From contig CACYDQ010000039.1 in the NCBI GenBank assembly GCA_902773215.1, positions 1-5,744 of the forward strand: 5,744 nt of DNA, read 5' to 3'. Both the position numbers and the translations under genes were made by a program. The DNA is from an uncultured Spirochaetaceae bacterium (lineage in GTDB: Bacteria; Spirochaetota; Spirochaetia; Treponematales; Treponemataceae). This document shows, one piece after another, positions 1 to 5,744 of the stretch. Numbering within the stretch: position 1 is the stretch's first letter; each line of letters begins with the position of its first letter. The notes under the pieces are model-generated. The model saw nothing but the letters and a program-made list of their open reading frames with translations. It did no database searches and was not told the origin of the DNA.

Positions 1-1
1 A

Positions 2-85
2 CGTGTCGTGGACAACTATATTTCAAGCATCTACGATAAGACTGGCCTGAACGACAGGAATGAGCTGATACGGCGCTTCGGCTAG
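2..85 (+). CDS. LuxR/GerE-type helix-turn-helix regulator, C-terminal end only (partial)
   Basis: Reading from base 2 gives 27 residues and then the stop TAG at 83-85. The fragment contains NYISSIYDKTGLNDRNELI, which matches the end of the LuxR/GerE DNA-binding domain: the end of the recognition helix, followed by the K-[TL]-G-[LV]-x-[DN]-R-x-E-L stretch leading into the last helix. In this family the domain sits at the very C-terminus, and the stop here falls where that predicts. Proteins of this type bind promoter DNA. Their N-terminal part (response receiver, ligand-binding or other sensor) sets the signal, and that part lies outside the window, so neither the signal nor the targets can be named. 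It is separated from the next gene by about 200 bases with a promoter of its own, so there is no sign of an operon. The family call is fairly good, but it rests on a short stretch. Confidence 0.72.
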   Translation, partial: RVVDNYISSIYDKTGLNDRNELIRRFG

Positions 86-146
86 GGGTGGCTCCGTGCG
101 GACTGTGCGGCCAGTGCGGCCCGTAGAACCGCCGGGGTGGCTCCGT
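85..146. repeat. Pair of 13-bp direct repeats GGGGTGGCTCCGT
   Basis: Perfect copies of GGGGTGGCTCCGT lie at 85-97 and 134-146, with start points 49 bases apart. The first G of copy 1 is also the last base of the LuxR-gene stop codon. Copy 2 sits in a small possible hairpin, CGGGG (133-137) with CCCCG (147-151). No function is known to me. It could be a dispersed intergenic repeat or the remains of a local duplication. Confidence 0.6.
96..122. repeat. Three tandem 9-base units starting GTGCGG
   Basis: GTGCGG recurs at 96-101, 105-110 and 114-119, a strict 9-base period (GTGCGGACT, GTGCGGCCA, GTGCGGCCC). The array lies between the two 13-bp repeats. It may be a small slippage-derived repeat. 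Nothing in the sequence gives it a role. Confidence 0.55.
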
Positions 147-157
147 CCCCGCTATTG

Positions 158-209
158 TGCCTCGATTCTCCTCAGCTTTCCCGTTGCCGCCTCTGTGAGC
201 TGCCTCGAT
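158..209. repeat. Pair of 9-bp direct repeats TGCCTCGAT
   Basis: TGCCTCGAT occurs at 158-166 and 201-209, 43 bases apart. Copy 2 ends just before the A-tract upstream of the promoter. At this length a chance match is possible. It is listed because it sits in the same gap as two other repeat sets. Confidence 0.4.
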
Positions 210-220
210 GAAAAAATGTT

Positions 221-249
221 TTGACTTTTCAGCCTTCCATGTATATATT
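221..249 (+). promoter_or_regulatory. Sigma-70-type promoter for the addB-addA operon
   Basis: A -35 box TTGACT (221-226) and a -10 box TATATT (244-249) are separated by exactly 17 bases, and each differs from consensus at one position. A run of six A residues at 211-216 just upstream could act as an UP-like element. Transcription would start near 255-257, giving a leader of about 45 bases before the addB start. The segment is much more AT-rich than the surrounding DNA. The call is by inspection only. Confidence 0.75.
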
Positions 250-284
250 AGAATGTCATTTGACATTGAGTGAGCAGTATACAT
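239..284. promoter_or_regulatory. Nested inverted repeats over the -10 box and start of transcription (candidate operator)
   Basis: The inner palindrome AATGTCATTTGACATT (252-267) has perfect 7-bp arms around a TT centre. The outer pair ATGTATA (239-245) and TATACAT (278-284) is also perfect. Its centre, 261.5, lies only 2 bases from the inner centre, 259.5. The outer left arm overlaps the first bases of the -10 box, and the inner palindrome covers the predicted start point. A dimeric repressor bound here would block the promoter. Only part of the structure would be transcribed, so a DNA operator is more likely than an RNA switch. I do not recognise the site as a known LexA, Fur or NrdR box. 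Confidence 0.5.
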
Positions 285-290
285 AAGGAG
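285..290 (+). promoter_or_regulatory. Ribosome binding site AAGGAG that decides the addB start
   Basis: AAGGAG at 285-290 is the only good Shine-Dalgarno match before the gene. It leaves 11 bases to the ATG at 302, but only 2 bases to the in-frame GTG at 293 and none to an out-of-frame ATG at 291. The spacing favours ATG 302 as the true start. Confidence 0.7.
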
Positions 291-301
291 ATGTGTTCGT
301 A

Positions 302-3247
302 ATGCAGAAACTCTGTAAGAATGTGCGGGATTTGCCGGGCTTTTTCAGCAAGGAGCTGCTTGAGTCCGACTGCCTCTTTGTTTTCCCCACTGACGTGGTG
401 AAGGATTCATGGGTAGACTGGATTGTGAGCCACCCGGAGCAGACGGGGACGTCCGCCGTCCCTCTCGACAAATTCACGGCATGGGACAAGTTCAAGGGCG
501 ACTTCGCCTCCTCGCGGGACAGGGGATCAGGCAAGGGGACGGTGCCCGCCCTGCTGCGGAAGCTCTTTGTCAGGAACTTGATAAGCCGCAACAAGACGGA
601 AATCCTGTTCAAGTCCCTCATCGTCCCCGAATATGCCGGGGACGCGCTCTCGTTCACGGACTGGATTGCCTCCATGCTGCCCTCGCTGGACTTCTGGTAC
701 AAGAGCTATGCGGACTACCTCAAGAAAGCTGGGCGTTCCGAGGCTGAGGACACGGACGCGTTGAACCAGGACCTGCTCTTTTTGTACCGGGAGTACTCGG
801 CTTTTCTGGACGAGCACAAGCTCTACGAACCCTCGTGGATAGAGCCCGACTTCACTGGCAAAGCCGCCTACTACCTGATATACCCGGAGCTTCTGGAGGA
901 CTTCTCCGACTATAAGGAGGCTTTTGAGGGCGCAGGGAACATCACCGCGGTGCACTTGCCAAAGCCCGGGGAGGCGGCTTCCGGCCCGGAATGCTATAAG
1001 TTCCCCGACTCGCGCGCGGAGCTGCGGCGGACGCTGCTTCTGATACGGAAGCTCGTGCGTGAGGGGAAGGCCCGCTGGCAGGACATAAGCCTGAGCGTTC
1101 CTGACATTGACTTGTACCGCCCCTACCTGGAGCGCGAGGCGGTGCGCTACTGCGTGCCCGCCGTGATACATGCGGGAGAGAGCCTGCTCAAGTCCAGCGC
1201 GGCCGCCGTGTTCAGCGAGCTGTATGACTGCCATACATCCCGTTTCAGCTATGACAGCGTGCGGACCTTGCTCCTTGACGAACATATCCCGTGGAAAAAG
1301 GATACCCGTGTCCTCATAGAGAACTTGGTCCGCGAGGGCTGCGAGATGCACTGCATCTGCCAGTACGATGACAGGAAGGATATCTGGGAGGAATCCCTTT
1401 CTGCCACGAGCGACAGGAATGAGCGCGAGTTGACATTCTACCGGGCGTTGAAGAAAAACATAACCGCCCTCTGCAAGGCGGGTTCCTTTGCCGACATCCT
1501 CTCCGCATGGATGATTTTCAAGAAGGACATGCTGGATGCTGGGGATTTTTCTTCCGCCGAGAATATGATTCTGGGCCGCTGCGTGGAGGAGCTCAAGAAG
1601 CTCATCCTTGTCTGGGACGAGTACGTTGAAGGAACGGGGCTTACCCTTGAGAACCCCTATGAGTTTTTCCTGACGGAGCTCAAGGGAACCAAGTACCTGC
1701 CGCAGAACAAGGCCGCCGGTGTCCAGGTATACCCCTACCGGCTGTCCGCGGGGGCGGCATTCAAGTACCAGTTTGTCATTGACGCGAGCCAGTCCAAGCT
1801 TGAAGTCCCGGTAAAGAAGCTGGGATTCCTGAGCGCGGCCAAGAGGCAGGAGCTGGGGCTGGTTGAACGGGAGAAGAGCGAGAACCCCTCCATTCCCTTC
1901 ATCCGCCTGTATGCGGGTTTGGGGGAGAGCGGTGCTGCTGGCGGCGGGGTTTCTTATTCTGGTCCGGCTTTCTCGTATGCCGAGAACTCTTTCTCCGGAT
2001 TCGCCATCGCACATTCCTTCCTGCGGACGATTGACTGTGACAGGTCGCTCGATGCGGATGACTTCATCGCGGACGAGCGGAGCTGGTTCCTTTCGGGCGG
2101 GGAGGGTGAGCCCTTCGCGTTCAGCATGCAGATGAAGCAGGAGGCCCTGCGCTGGCTGGAAGGAAGAAAGGCATCCGCCGGGAACACGGCTGAAAGCGGC
2201 TCTGCGGGAGACGGGGCTGCCCTGAAAGAGAAAGTCATGTCACTCGTGATGAAAAAATGCGGGGGGGCTTCCGACGGCAAGCTCAGGATTTCCCAGAGCG
2301 ATTTGCGGGACTTCTTTCCCTGCCAGAGGAGATGGCTCTTCAACCGCCTGCTGCGTCTGGACGATGACAGCCTGACCGGAGAACTGGCGGGCCCCTTTGA
2401 CATAGGGAACATCAACCATAAGGTGCTGGAGCGATTCATGCTCTGGCGGATGAAAAATAAGCTTTCCCTCCCCGTGACCGGCCCTGACGGGACCTTCGGC
2501 GATGAGGAGAAGAAGATTTCCGACACGCTCCGTCTTTTCGCTGAGGAGAGCATAGAGGACACGTCCATGAGCTTCAGGGACAGCATTCTTTCCAAGCTCA
2601 GTTTCCGCATCCAGAAAGATGCGATTGCCCGGGCGGTGTTGGACTGCCTGCATGCGATGTGCCGGCCGGAGGAAGAGAAAAAGCTTTCCTTCGGCGGCTG
2701 GGGAATCTTCGCGGCGGAGAAAAAGCTGGAGGCGGAAGGCGGGAACGGCAGCTGGGTATACTATGGCAAGCTGGACTGCATGCTCAAGGACAGCCTTGGC
2801 AATCTCGCCATCGTGGACTACAAGAGCGGCGGGACTCCCACCATCTCGTCCTGCATTGCAGCCGATGACGGCAGCCTTGGCGACTTCCAGATGCCCATGT
2901 ACATGAAGCTCTGCGAGGATTGCGGACCGGGTACTGCCGTGGATGCCGCCGTCTTCTATTCGATAAAGGATGCTACTCCGACTGTCATTGTGCAGCCTGC
3001 TGAGAAGAAGGGCAGGAGCAAGAGCGTTGACAGGGAAGTGTTCGGCGGGACGATGAAGGCATTTGAGGGCTATTCGAAGGAGTTTTATCAGAAGCTGACG
3101 GGCGGTGAGCTGACTCCATCTCAGAATAAAGAAGATACATACAACTGCGTAGATCCGTATTCTGAAGAGGGGTGTTCCGCTTGCAAATTTAATCCGATAT
3201 GCCGGACGGCGTACCGGGTGTCAGGACGCAAACTGGGCGCAGAGTAA
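302..3247 (+). CDS. addB: AddB-like helicase-nuclease subunit: PD-(D/E)XK exonuclease with Fe-S cluster
   Basis: This is a 981-residue cytoplasmic protein, probably the AddB partner of the AddA-type helicase encoded next. Together they would resect double-strand breaks for RecA-dependent repair. Numbering is from Met at 302; GTG at 293 would add three residues but lies too close to the ribosome binding site. The N-terminal two thirds resemble the degenerate helicase fold of AddB: FVFPTDVV near the start, and YQFVIDASQSKL followed by the LGFLSAAKRQELGL stretch at about 489-520. I see no Walker A GxGK[ST], so ATPase activity is unlikely. The nuclease domain spans about 660-975. Visible motifs are His706 (NINHKVLERF), Asp825 (YGKLDC), Asp839 and Lys841 (IVDYKSG), then Gln863 and Tyr867 (QMPMY). 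Cys674 (FFPCQRRW) with Cys958, Cys961 and Cys967 (CSACKFNPIC) form the iron-sulfur staple known in AddB. Two Gly/Ala/Ser-rich linkers lie near 541-555 and 624-640. The length is at the short end for AddB. The nuclease call is very firm; the name AddB rests mainly on the neighbour. Confidence 0.9.
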   Translation: MQKLCKNVRDLPGFFSKELLESDCLFVFPTDVVKDSWVDWIVSHPEQTGTSAVPLDKFTAWDKFKGDFASSRDRGSGKGTVPALLRKLFVRNLISRNKTEILFKSLIVPEYAGDALSFTDWIASMLPSLDFWYKSYADYLKKAGRSEAEDTDALNQDLLFLYREYSAFLDEHKLYEPSWIEPDFTGKAAYYLIYPELLEDFSDYKEAFEGAGNITAVHLPKPGEAASGPECYKFPDSRAELRRTLLLIRKLVREGKARWQDISLSVPDIDLYRPYLEREAVRYCVPAVIHAGESLLKSSAAAVFSELYDCHTSRFSYDSVRTLLLDEHIPWKKDTRVLIENLVREGCEMHCICQYDDRKDIWEESLSATSDRNERELTFYRALKKNITALCKAGSFADILSAWMIFKKDMLDAGDFSSAENMILGRCVEELKKLILVWDEYVEGTGLTLENPYEFFLTELKGTKYLPQNKAAGVQVYPYRLSAGAAFKYQFVIDASQSKLEVPVKKLGFLSAAKRQELGLVEREKSENPSIPFIRLYAGLGESGAAGGGVSYSGPAFSYAENSFSGFAIAHSFLRTIDCDRSLDADDFIADERSWFLSGGEGEPFAFSMQMKQEALRWLEGRKASAGNTAESGSAGDGAALKEKVMSLVMKKCGGASDGKLRISQSDLRDFFPCQRRWLFNRLLRLDDDSLTGELAGPFDIGNINHKVLERFMLWRMKNKLSLPVTGPDGTFGDEEKKISDTLRLFAEESIEDTSMSFRDSILSKLSFRIQKDAIARAVLDCLHAMCRPEEEKKLSFGGWGIFAAEKKLEAEGGNGSWVYYGKLDCMLKDSLGNLAIVDYKSGGTPTISSCIAADDGSLGDFQMPMYMKLCEDCGPGTAVDAAVFYSIKDATPTVIVQPAEKKGRSKSVDREVFGGTMKAFEGYSKEFYQKLTGGELTPSQNKEDTYNCVDPYSEEGCSACKFNPICRTAYRVSGRKLGAE

Positions 3248-3254
3248 GGGGAGG
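3248..3254 (+). promoter_or_regulatory. Ribosome binding site GGGGAGG of the addA-like gene
   Basis: GGGGAGG directly follows the addB stop codon (TAA, 3245-3247) and lies 4 bases before the ATG at 3259. It fills most of the 11-base gap, so the two genes are probably translated from one transcript, with possible coupling. I found no promoter in the gap. Confidence 0.8.
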
Positions 3255-3258
3255 ATTT

Positions 3259-5744
3259 ATGACTGCTTTGGAAAATACATACACATATCTTAATCTGCTT
3301 GACAGGAAGCTGGACGCAAAGCAGATGGCGGCCTGCTGCAGGACGGAGAATACGATCGTCGCGGCGGGTGCCGGGTCGGGGAAGACACAGGTGCTTGCCA
3401 CCCGCTTCGCATGGCTCGTGATGTCAGAGGGCATCCCCGACTCCCAAATCCTGACGCTGACCTTCACGCGCAAGGCCGCCGCCGAGATGTACCAGAGGAT
3501 TTACCAGACCCTCTCGTTCTTCGCGAACAATGTGGATACTCCCGCCCTTGAGCGCGGGCGGGCCGCACAGGCTGTCAGTGATTTCTCCGAGTCCCACATA
3601 CAGACGCTTGACTCGTATCGGTCTGGAATCGTCAAACAGGCGGCCAACCGCTACGGAATCCGGCCCGATTTCGGCTCTGACGACGGCAAGCTGGACTTGT
3701 CTCTGCTTGCATTGGAATTCGTCTTGCAGAAGCTCAATGGGGGAAGCGACGAGGAGACAAAGACAATCAGGCATTTTGCCGGGACGACGGGAATGCAGGA
3801 TTTTGCCGAGAACTGCATCGCCGCCCCGGTCAGCACATACGCCTCTCTCGCGACCGGGGAAGGTTACTTTTCTTCCATGCTGCCCCGGCAAATGGCGTTC
3901 GTTACAGAACGTTGGAACGAGCTTGCGGCGAAGCTTTCCGATGTCCTTGATGATGCCAGTACGCGGCTCAAAGGGGAAGGGAGCGATGCCATTGCCGTCC
4001 TTGAGGGCCTCTCTGGCACGAAGCTCACGGCTGACGGGGACAAGCTTACGGTCGTTAGTACCGCCTGTTCTGCCTGTTCCGACCTCATGTTGCTTGTGGA
4101 GACTAAGGACAGGAAGCCCCGGGCCAAGTTCGAGGAGGTAGACGCTGTCCTGCGCGGCTTGTATGAGCTTGCCTGTTATATGGAAGAATACCCGTATATA
4201 TGCGGATTGTACCGCCTGCTCGACGAGTTCACCGGGCAGCTGAACAAGCAGAAGCGGCTTTCCGGCATGCTCTCGTTCAAGGACATCGCGGACATGGCGA
4301 TGAAAATCCTTGTCGAGCAGGAGGACATACGGAAACAGGAGAAGGCCGCCTACAGCAAGATAATGATAGACGAATTCCAGGACAACAACGGGCGCGACCG
4401 CGACCTGCTCTTTCTCCTGTCTGAGAAAGAGGACTCATTTGTCCGGCCCCTTCCCGGTGATGCGGACTCCTTGCACCGGGCACTGAAGGGGAACATCGTC
4501 GGTGACAAGCTCTTCTTTGTCGGCGACGAGAAGCAGTCCATCTACCGCTTCCGGGGGGCGGACGTTTCCGTCTTCAACGAGCTTAAGGACGACCTTGGCA
4601 GCGAGCCGCTCCAGATGAACAATAACTACCGGTCGTCATCCGAATTGCTTTCCATGTTCAACCAGCTTTTCGGCGGCTTCCTGCCTGCGGGCCGGGACAG
4701 CACGGGGAGCTTCGTCTTCAACCGGGAGAGCGGCAATCTCTTTGAGGCAACCTACCCGTCGGTAGCCCAAGCATCCAGGGTGGACTTCCAGACCCACGCG
4801 GAGCTTGCGCTGCCCCCGCTGACAGAGGGAAACAGCAAGGCTCATGTCTGCATGTTCAACAGCGCATTGCTCGATGATGACAATCTGCTTGCGACGCAGG
4901 ACCAGATGGCCTATTTCGTCGCCAAGAAGATACAGGAGATTCATGACGCAACTCCGGGGAGCAAGTATTCCGACTTCGCGGTGCTGGACCGCTCTCGCAC
5001 CAACCGGGCGTCCCTCATCCGCTGGTTGAACGCGTTCGGCATTCCCTATTCGCTTGACCAGCAGGGGTCGCTGTTCCAGGAAGCCCCGGTAAACGACATC
5101 TATGCTATGCTCCGCCTCTGCGTCTATCCGTCGGACAAGAAAGCCTTTGCCTCTGTCCTTGCCTCGCCTTTTGTTGGCTTGGGTGATACGGCATGCCAGC
5201 TCGTCCTTGCGGATTATGCGGGGGCGGGTGGCGATGTGTGGCATGCGTTTTCCCCGGATCTGGACGAGTTTGTCAAGTCCAGTCTCTCTCCGGCGGAATA
5301 TGTGCGCTACAAGGAGGCTTCCGAACGTTTTGCCGCATTCCGCGAGGAAGCCCTGCGCGAGAAAATCACGAGAACCTTGGACAGGCTCTGGAACGGGACC
5401 GGCTACCGCTACAACCTGATGACGGGCCGGATTGAGAACCTGCTTTCCGAGCATTTTGACCTCTTGTTCGAGATGGCGCGGCAGAGCGATGAGGCCGGGC
5501 AGTCCCTCGCATGGTTCGTCGATCAGCTGGGGGCAATCCGTGACAAGCGGCCCGGCTTCTTCAAGGTGGATCTGGACGAGGACATTTCCAACGTGGAGTA
5601 CCCCGTCGAAAAGGCTGACAGCGTTTCCGTGATGACGATTCACAAGAGCAAGGGCCTGCAGTTCCGTCATGTCTTCGTGCTGGGCTGTTGCGGGAGCGCT
5701 GCCGCCGAGCGGACGGGGGATTTCTTCTCTGACGATGAGATGGG
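3259..5744 (+). CDS. addA: AddA-like UvrD/RecB-family helicase (3' end outside the window)
   Basis: An open frame of 828 codons starts at ATG 3259 and runs off the right edge without a stop. It encodes an SF1A 3'-5' DNA helicase, the motor of the AddAB end-resection complex. Motifs appear in order: Q motif Gln22; motif I GAGSGKT 37-43 (Lys42 binds ATP phosphate); Ia TFTRKAAAEM 68-77; Ic-like QTLDSY 115-120; II DEFQD 371-375 (Walker B); III GDEKQSIYRFRGAD 422-435; IV NYRS 456-459; V TIHKSKGLQF 793-802. The 2B-side region with FAVLDRSRTN and SPFVGLGD at about 570-643 is typical of AddA/RecB rather than of plain UvrD or Rep. Motif VI and the C-terminal nuclease found in AddA proteins (usually about 1,150-1,250 residues) would follow beyond the window, so nuclease activity cannot be confirmed here. 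A stretch of about 27 residues (388-414) separates motifs II and III. UvrD, Rep or PcrA are less likely given the size and the addB neighbour. Confidence 0.93.
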   Translation, partial: MTALENTYTYLNLLDRKLDAKQMAACCRTENTIVAAGAGSGKTQVLATRFAWLVMSEGIPDSQILTLTFTRKAAAEMYQRIYQTLSFFANNVDTPALERGRAAQAVSDFSESHIQTLDSYRSGIVKQAANRYGIRPDFGSDDGKLDLSLLALEFVLQKLNGGSDEETKTIRHFAGTTGMQDFAENCIAAPVSTYASLATGEGYFSSMLPRQMAFVTERWNELAAKLSDVLDDASTRLKGEGSDAIAVLEGLSGTKLTADGDKLTVVSTACSACSDLMLLVETKDRKPRAKFEEVDAVLRGLYELACYMEEYPYICGLYRLLDEFTGQLNKQKRLSGMLSFKDIADMAMKILVEQEDIRKQEKAAYSKIMIDEFQDNNGRDRDLLFLLSEKEDSFVRPLPGDADSLHRALKGNIVGDKLFFVGDEKQSIYRFRGADVSVFNELKDDLGSEPLQMNNNYRSSSELLSMFNQLFGGFLPAGRDSTGSFVFNRESGNLFEATYPSVAQASRVDFQTHAELALPPLTEGNSKAHVCMFNSALLDDDNLLATQDQMAYFVAKKIQEIHDATPGSKYSDFAVLDRSRTNRASLIRWLNAFGIPYSLDQQGSLFQEAPVNDIYAMLRLCVYPSDKKAFASVLASPFVGLGDTACQLVLADYAGAGGDVWHAFSPDLDEFVKSSLSPAEYVRYKEASERFAAFREEALREKITRTLDRLWNGTGYRYNLMTGRIENLLSEHFDLLFEMARQSDEAGQSLAWFVDQLGAIRDKRPGFFKVDLDEDISNVEYPVEKADSVSVMTIHKSKGLQFRHVFVLGCCGSAAAERTGDFFSDDEM

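Noticed and set aside
133..151. Hairpin CGGGG/CCCCG as a terminator of the LuxR gene
   Set aside because: The stem is only 5 bp with a 9-base loop, and no T-tract follows. GGCC/GGCC at 109-121 is weaker still. The terminator of the upstream gene is not evident.
86..211. In-frame open stretch of 41 codons after the LuxR-gene stop (possible readthrough or mutated longer protein)
   Set aside because: LuxR-type proteins normally end where this TAG lies, and the downstream residues are Arg/Cys/Ala-rich with no family resemblance. A stop-free run is expected in GC-rich DNA.
208..273. Short plus-strand frame starting ATGAAAAAATG (21 codons)
   Set aside because: It runs straight through the promoter boxes and has no good ribosome binding site, so it is unlikely to be translated.
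527..2014. Long open frame on the minus strand (495 codons) inside addB
   Set aside because: It is fully antisense to a well-supported gene, shows no recognisable domain, and is explained by the strong GC bias at third codon positions, which removes stops on the opposite strand.
1954..2653. Overlapping minus-strand frames opposite the AddB nuclease region
   Set aside because: Both read low-complexity Ser/Arg/Pro-rich sequence opposite conserved nuclease motifs, and neither has a convincing start signal.
4636..5670. Minus-strand open frame of 344 codons inside addA
   Set aside because: It lies opposite helicase motifs IV to V of a clearly coding frame and has no family signature, so I treat it as a codon-bias shadow.

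Overview
The window looks like a GC-rich bacterial chromosome segment with three genes, all on the plus strand. In order they are the tail of a LuxR-type regulator, a complete addB-like nuclease gene, and a large addA-like helicase gene cut by the right edge. Several features recall spirochaetes, most likely a Treponema relative: the wording of the helicase motifs (GDEKQSIYRFRGAD, DEFQDNN), the AddB N-terminus (FVFPTDVV) and the pairing of the two genes. This taxonomic guess rests on remembered family resemblance, not on a search.

Layout. Bases 2-85 encode the last 27 residues of a LuxR/GerE helix-turn-helix protein. Bases 86-290 have no gene. The left part of this gap (about 85-210) is GC-rich and holds three sets of short direct repeats. 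The right part is AT-rich and carries a near-consensus sigma-70-type promoter (TTGACT, 17 bp, TATATT). Two nested perfect inverted repeats overlap its -10 box and the predicted start of transcription. Bases 302-3247 encode a 981-residue AddB-like subunit with a C-terminal PD-(D/E)XK nuclease and a four-cysteine iron-sulfur staple. After 11 bases with a strong ribosome binding site, the addA-like gene starts at 3259 and stays open to the end of the window (828 codons seen). It shows SF1A helicase motifs Q, I, Ia, Ic, II, III, IV and V in order. Motif VI and the expected C-terminal nuclease lie outside.

How they fit together. AddA and AddB form the heterodimeric helicase-nuclease that resects double-strand DNA ends for RecA-dependent repair, the counterpart of RecBCD. 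The tight spacing suggests one operon driven from the promoter at 221-249. No ATP-binding loop is visible in the AddB-like protein, so the ATP-driven motor would be AddA alone. The LuxR-type gene ends before the gap and is probably a separate unit.

I see no mobile element, CRISPR array, RNA gene or clearly novel system. The coding part is a fairly ordinary recombination-repair operon. The least explained part is the 86-290 gap, with its repeats and operator-like palindromes.
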